Positions 61,522 to 64,000 of a stretch of 64,000 bases of DNA are shown piece after piece (positions within the stretch are counted from its first letter, which is position 1; each line of letters opens with the position of its first letter). Location of the stretch: assembly GCF_001048695.1 (NCBI RefSeq), contig NZ_CVRB01000001.1, forward strand, positions 930,001-994,000, written 5' to 3'. Origin of the DNA: Neobacillus massiliamazoniensis. GTDB taxonomy: Bacteria; Bacillota; Bacilli; Bacillales; Cytobacillaceae. Under the pieces are notes generated by a model. The model made no database searches. It saw nothing but the letters and a program-made list of their open reading frames with translations, and was not told the origin of the DNA. A program made the position numbers and the translations under genes.

Positions 61522-62730
61522 TTATTCTCCAGATACAGCTTTTCTATTCATTGCACTGTTTAAATAATTGGCCTTCTTAAAAGCCATTCCCATTGCAGCT
61601 AAAAGTAAAATACCAGTTACAACAAATACAACTTTTACTGGGAAAGTTCCTCCAATATAGCCGCCAATCATTGGACCTATCATTCCGCCTATTTGGTTGG
61701 CGGTTTGGTTTAACCCAAAAGCTCTTCCACGAAAATCATCCGCAGTCGACTTCACAACAAGGCCATTTAAAGCTGGGTAAACTGCACAGAAAAATATTCC
61801 ATAAATAAAGCGAATAATCGAGAATCCCCAAATATGGTTGAATAAAATTTGAACCAATGTTCCAATCCCGCCGCCCATTAACCCTACGGCTAGAACTTTC
61901 TGAAATCCTACCTTGTCTGCCTTCTTCCCCCAGTACGGTGCAAATAATGCACTGGCAATTCCCGGGAGTGAGAAAACAATACCAGCTAAAAATGAAGCTT
62001 TATCGGCAGAACCACCCAATTTTACAATATATAACGGAAGAACAGGTTCAATCGTCATGACAGAACAGCTTGTTATCATTGCTAATACAAGGACCAGCAT
62101 TAAGGAACGATTTGTCCATGCCACTCTAAAATCATTTCTAATAGAGCCACGCTCTTTACTTGGAGTAAAATTTTCCTCTTTCACCCAAATAATAACCAAA
62201 ATGGTTGCTATGCAAACGATAATTCCTGCACAGGCAAACGCCCATCTATTTCCTACAAGATCAGCAATTCCCCCTCCAAGTAATGGTCCAATGATCCCTC
62301 CTGAAGCTGAAGCAGTAGAGATCATGGACAAGGCATATCCAACTTTATCATTTGGAGTGTTTGTTCCAATCAAAGCGATAGATCCAGGGATAAATCCACT
62401 TAATAATCCTTGCAGGATCCGTAATACTAAAATCTGATAAGGATTCGTGACAAATGCCATTAGTGTATAAATTATAAAAAGAACAAAACCAGCCCGAATA
62501 ATCATTGGCTTTCTTCCATATTGATCTGCTACCCTTCCCCAAAATGGTGCAGATATTGCCCCTGCAAAAAAAGCGGCGCTAAATAACAATCCTGACCACA
62601 TTTCCGTATGTTGGTGGACACCAATTTTTATTAGAAAAAGAGGCAAAAAAGGGATTACCATAGAAAAACTTGCGGATGTAAAAAAAACACCAATCCAAAG
62701 CACCAATAAATTTCGTTTCCATACCATCAT
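61522..62730 (-). CDS. MFS efflux transporter (DHA1 type)
   Basis: 402 residues, 12 helices. Motif A GRVADQYGRKPMII lies between helices 2 and 3, motif C GIIGPLLGGGIADLVG in helix 5, and the second-half motif A-like APYWGKKADKVGF between helices 8 and 9. It is probably a multidrug or tetracycline-type exporter. No regulator is adjacent. The start is ATG 62730 or the ATG one codon on; GGAGAG precedes both. Confidence 0.9.
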   Translation of the reverse strand: MMVWKRNLLVLWIGVFFTSASFSMVIPFLPLFLIKIGVHQHTEMWSGLLFSAAFFAGAISAPFWGRVADQYGRKPMIIRAGFVLFIIYTLMAFVTNPYQILVLRILQGLLSGFIPGSIALIGTNTPNDKVGYALSMISTASASGGIIGPLLGGGIADLVGNRWAFACAGIIVCIATILVIIWVKEENFTPSKERGSIRNDFRVAWTNRSLMLVLVLAMITSCSVMTIEPVLPLYIVKLGGSADKASFLAGIVFSLPGIASALFAPYWGKKADKVGFQKVLAVGLMGGGIGTLVQILFNHIWGFSIIRFIYGIFFCAVYPALNGLVVKSTADDFRGRAFGLNQTANQIGGMIGPMIGGYIGGTFPVKVVFVVTGILLLAAMGMAFKKANYLNSAMNRKAVSGE

Positions 62731-62938
62731 ACTTTTCTCTCTCCAAAGGTATCATCAGCCTTTTAACCAATGATTATATTATTAATTGACATCATAACAT
62801 AGAGTTAATTTATTTTCATTCTCGAAATATTAGTTATATAAAGTAATTTATCCCCTTTTCCAAAATGACCATAATTCAAACTAGCCCGCAAGCCCCCGCC
62901 TTCAGGCGTGGGGATAGGGCATTTTTTATCAAAAGTAG

Positions 62939-62966
62939 TTGATTAGATTTAGTTATATGGTATAAT
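62939..62966 (+). promoter_or_regulatory. tnpA promoter placing the start at the ATG
   Basis: TTGATT, 16 bp, TATAAT (62961-62966). The expected +1 falls on or next to the tnpA ATG at 62973, so the message would be leaderless; no Shine-Dalgarno is present. Confidence 0.55.
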
Positions 62967-62972
62967 TTAACT

Positions 62973-63377
62973 ATGAAAAGTTATATGAAGTACAAGTCAA
63001 ATAACAATGTCGTTTATTCCTGCAAGTATCATATTGTATGGTGTTCAAAGTATCGGAGGAATGTTTTAGTTGAAGGAGTAGATGATAGACTCGAATCTAT
63101 TCTTTTTGAAGTAGCCAATGGGGTGAAAGCGGAGATTATCGAATTAGAAGTCATGCCCGACCACGTTCAACTTTTAGTCGAGGTAGACCCTCAATTTGGT
63201 ATCAACAAATTGGTTCGCCATTTAAAAGGGGTTTCTTCCCGTATTCTTCGCAAAGAATTTCCTTGGCTAAAAAGCCGTATTCCTTCTCTTTGGACAAACA
63301 GTTATTTTGTTTCCACCGTTGGTGGAACTACTTTGGATGTAGTGAAACAATACATTGAAAATCAGAAAGGAGTTTAA
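62973..63377 (+). CDS. tnpA: IS200/IS605 Y1 transposase TnpA
   Basis: 134 residues, normal length. It catalyses single-strand excision and insertion via a Tyr nucleophile, here the Tyr of VKQYIENQKG. The metal-binding motif reads MPDHVQLLVEV, His-Val-Gln instead of His-hydrophobic-His; Gln at this place also occurs in other HUH-like nucleases. LWTNSYFVSTVGG is a further family signature. It stops 6 bp before tnpB, whose site AAAAGGAT follows. Confidence 0.92.
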   Translation: MKSYMKYKSNNNVVYSCKYHIVWCSKYRRNVLVEGVDDRLESILFEVANGVKAEIIELEVMPDHVQLLVEVDPQFGINKLVRHLKGVSSRILRKEFPWLKSRIPSLWTNSYFVSTVGGTTLDVVKQYIENQKGV

Positions 63378-63383
63378 AAGGAT

Positions 63384-64000
63384 ATGTCAGAAGAAGAAAA
63401 ACGAGAATCCACCCCTACTTTTACCGCTACGATTCGCTTAAAAACCCCTCCTAAACAAGTAAAACATCTTCTGATGCTATCCGATTGTGCAAGGCAATTG
63501 TATAATGCTTGTTTAGGAGAAGGGATAAAACGACTTCACCGCCTTCAACACACGACCCTCTACCGAGAAACAGTTCAACTCCCTAAAACAAAGAAGTTTA
63601 AAGCCCAGCGGTGTTATCAATTTAAATTTTTAAATGAAACCTTTGGATTTAAAGATTCGGCTATACAATCTTTTGGAATTAAAACGAAGAATGATTCAAA
63701 GTTTATAGTCGAACATCTTGGTACGCATGTTTGCCAAAAAATAGCGACAAGAGCGTGGGAAGAAAAGCCCCGAGTATGTTTGTCAAAATGTTAAAGCGGA
63801 AAATGATGGCTTATGGCGGAACCGTACAGGAATTTTTCACTTACTCTACCAAACTATCTCAAACCTGTTTATGTGGAACAATAAAGAAAAAGCGATTGAA
63901 GGACAGATGGCATGACTGTGAATGCGGAATCCAGGCCCAACGAGATTTGTTTAGTGCTTTTTTAGCTAAACACGTTACCAAGTCCCATAAGTTATCGTTA
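63384..64000 (+). pseudogene. tnpB: TnpB with internal deletion and frameshift
   Basis: The first frame (63384-63794) encodes a TnpB N-terminus up to HVCQKIATRAWEE and stops. From about 63760 another frame gives GRKAPSMFVKMLKRKMMAYG, then KLSQTCLCG...CECG, the C-terminal zinc finger, and QRDLFSAFLAKH with the last RuvC Asp. The middle, which should hold RuvC I and II (about 200 or more residues), is missing. The protein cannot be an active RNA-guided nuclease. The end lies beyond the window. Confidence 0.88.

Larger units (their letters stand above)
62885..64000 (+). mobile_element. IS200/IS605-family insertion sequence (right end outside window)
   Basis: The left end carries the hairpin CCCCCGCC-TTCA-GGCGTGGGG (about 62890-62912) typical of these single-strand-transposing elements. 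tnpA and a damaged tnpB follow in the same direction. There are no terminal inverted repeats, as expected for the family. Confidence 0.88.

Overview
The window looks like chromosomal DNA of a low-GC, spore-forming member of the Bacillaceae, probably Neobacillus or a near relative. This is an inference from AGGAGG-type ribosome binding sites, frequent TTG/GTG starts, a proline T-box, a ydaO-type c-di-AMP riboswitch, a CIRCE element, an MntR-like operator, a KinA/KinE-like kinase, an ExsC-like exosporium protein and Bacillus-type HtpG and Csp proteins. No rRNA, tRNA, phage or CRISPR array was seen. Most of the window is ordinary core and accessory metabolism. What stands out is the density of intergenic repeats.

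Layout. 0-8 kb: ABC ATPase (cut by the window edge), SGNH hydrolase, YdcF-like protein, NERD protein, a CoA-transferase/SDR pair, and proS with its T-box. 8-12.6 kb: membrane cupredoxin, and an ABC exporter divergent from its TetR-type regulator. 12.6-21.6 kb: two-component system, YknXYZ-like efflux complex, and MarR plus an MMPL exporter behind a perfect 21-bp operator. 21.8-25.4 kb: molybdenum oxidoreductase with arylamine N-acetyltransferase, and a MurG paralogue with a DUF5946-like protein. 26-34.8 kb: TerD-zinc ribbon-TerB fusion, selB, coaW, mntH, a frameshifted acetyltransferase, and a NAGPA-type glycosidase pair. 35-42 kb: KimA-like potassium importer under a c-di-AMP riboswitch, cold shock protein, SulP/ArsR pair, a candidate structured RNA and an AIM24 protein. 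43-54 kb: amino acid permease, zinc-finger peptide, aspA, MarR/MFS pair, secreted PepSY pair, CPA2 antiporter and exosporium protein. 54-62.7 kb: amino acid antiporter, htpG under CIRCE, PAS histidine kinase, small membrane proteins and an MFS exporter. 62.9-64 kb: an IS200/IS605 element whose tnpB is internally deleted.

Two repeat systems deserve attention. (1) Eight copies of a non-coding, hairpin-rich element of about 183-244 bp have TIRs like GGCTGTGTTAAA/TTTAACACAGCC. Four copies have exact 8-bp direct repeats at their borders (TTTTGTTA, TTAAACAA, AAAATAAT, TTTAAAAA) and one has a 7/8 match, so they are MITEs that have moved by transposition. (2) Several unrelated short tandem arrays have cores such as TGCGCGAA, CGCAGATA, GTCACACT and palindromes around CACGTAAAT or CACTATT. 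They share a spacing of about 20-21 bp (two helical turns) or 51 bp (about five turns), which suggests phased binding sites or a common amplification mechanism. I could not match these arrays to a described system.

Several short genes below 60 codons, two gene relics, one frameshifted gene and a transposase deletion were found by reading the sequence directly. Many start codons were moved to the one with a proper Shine-Dalgarno.
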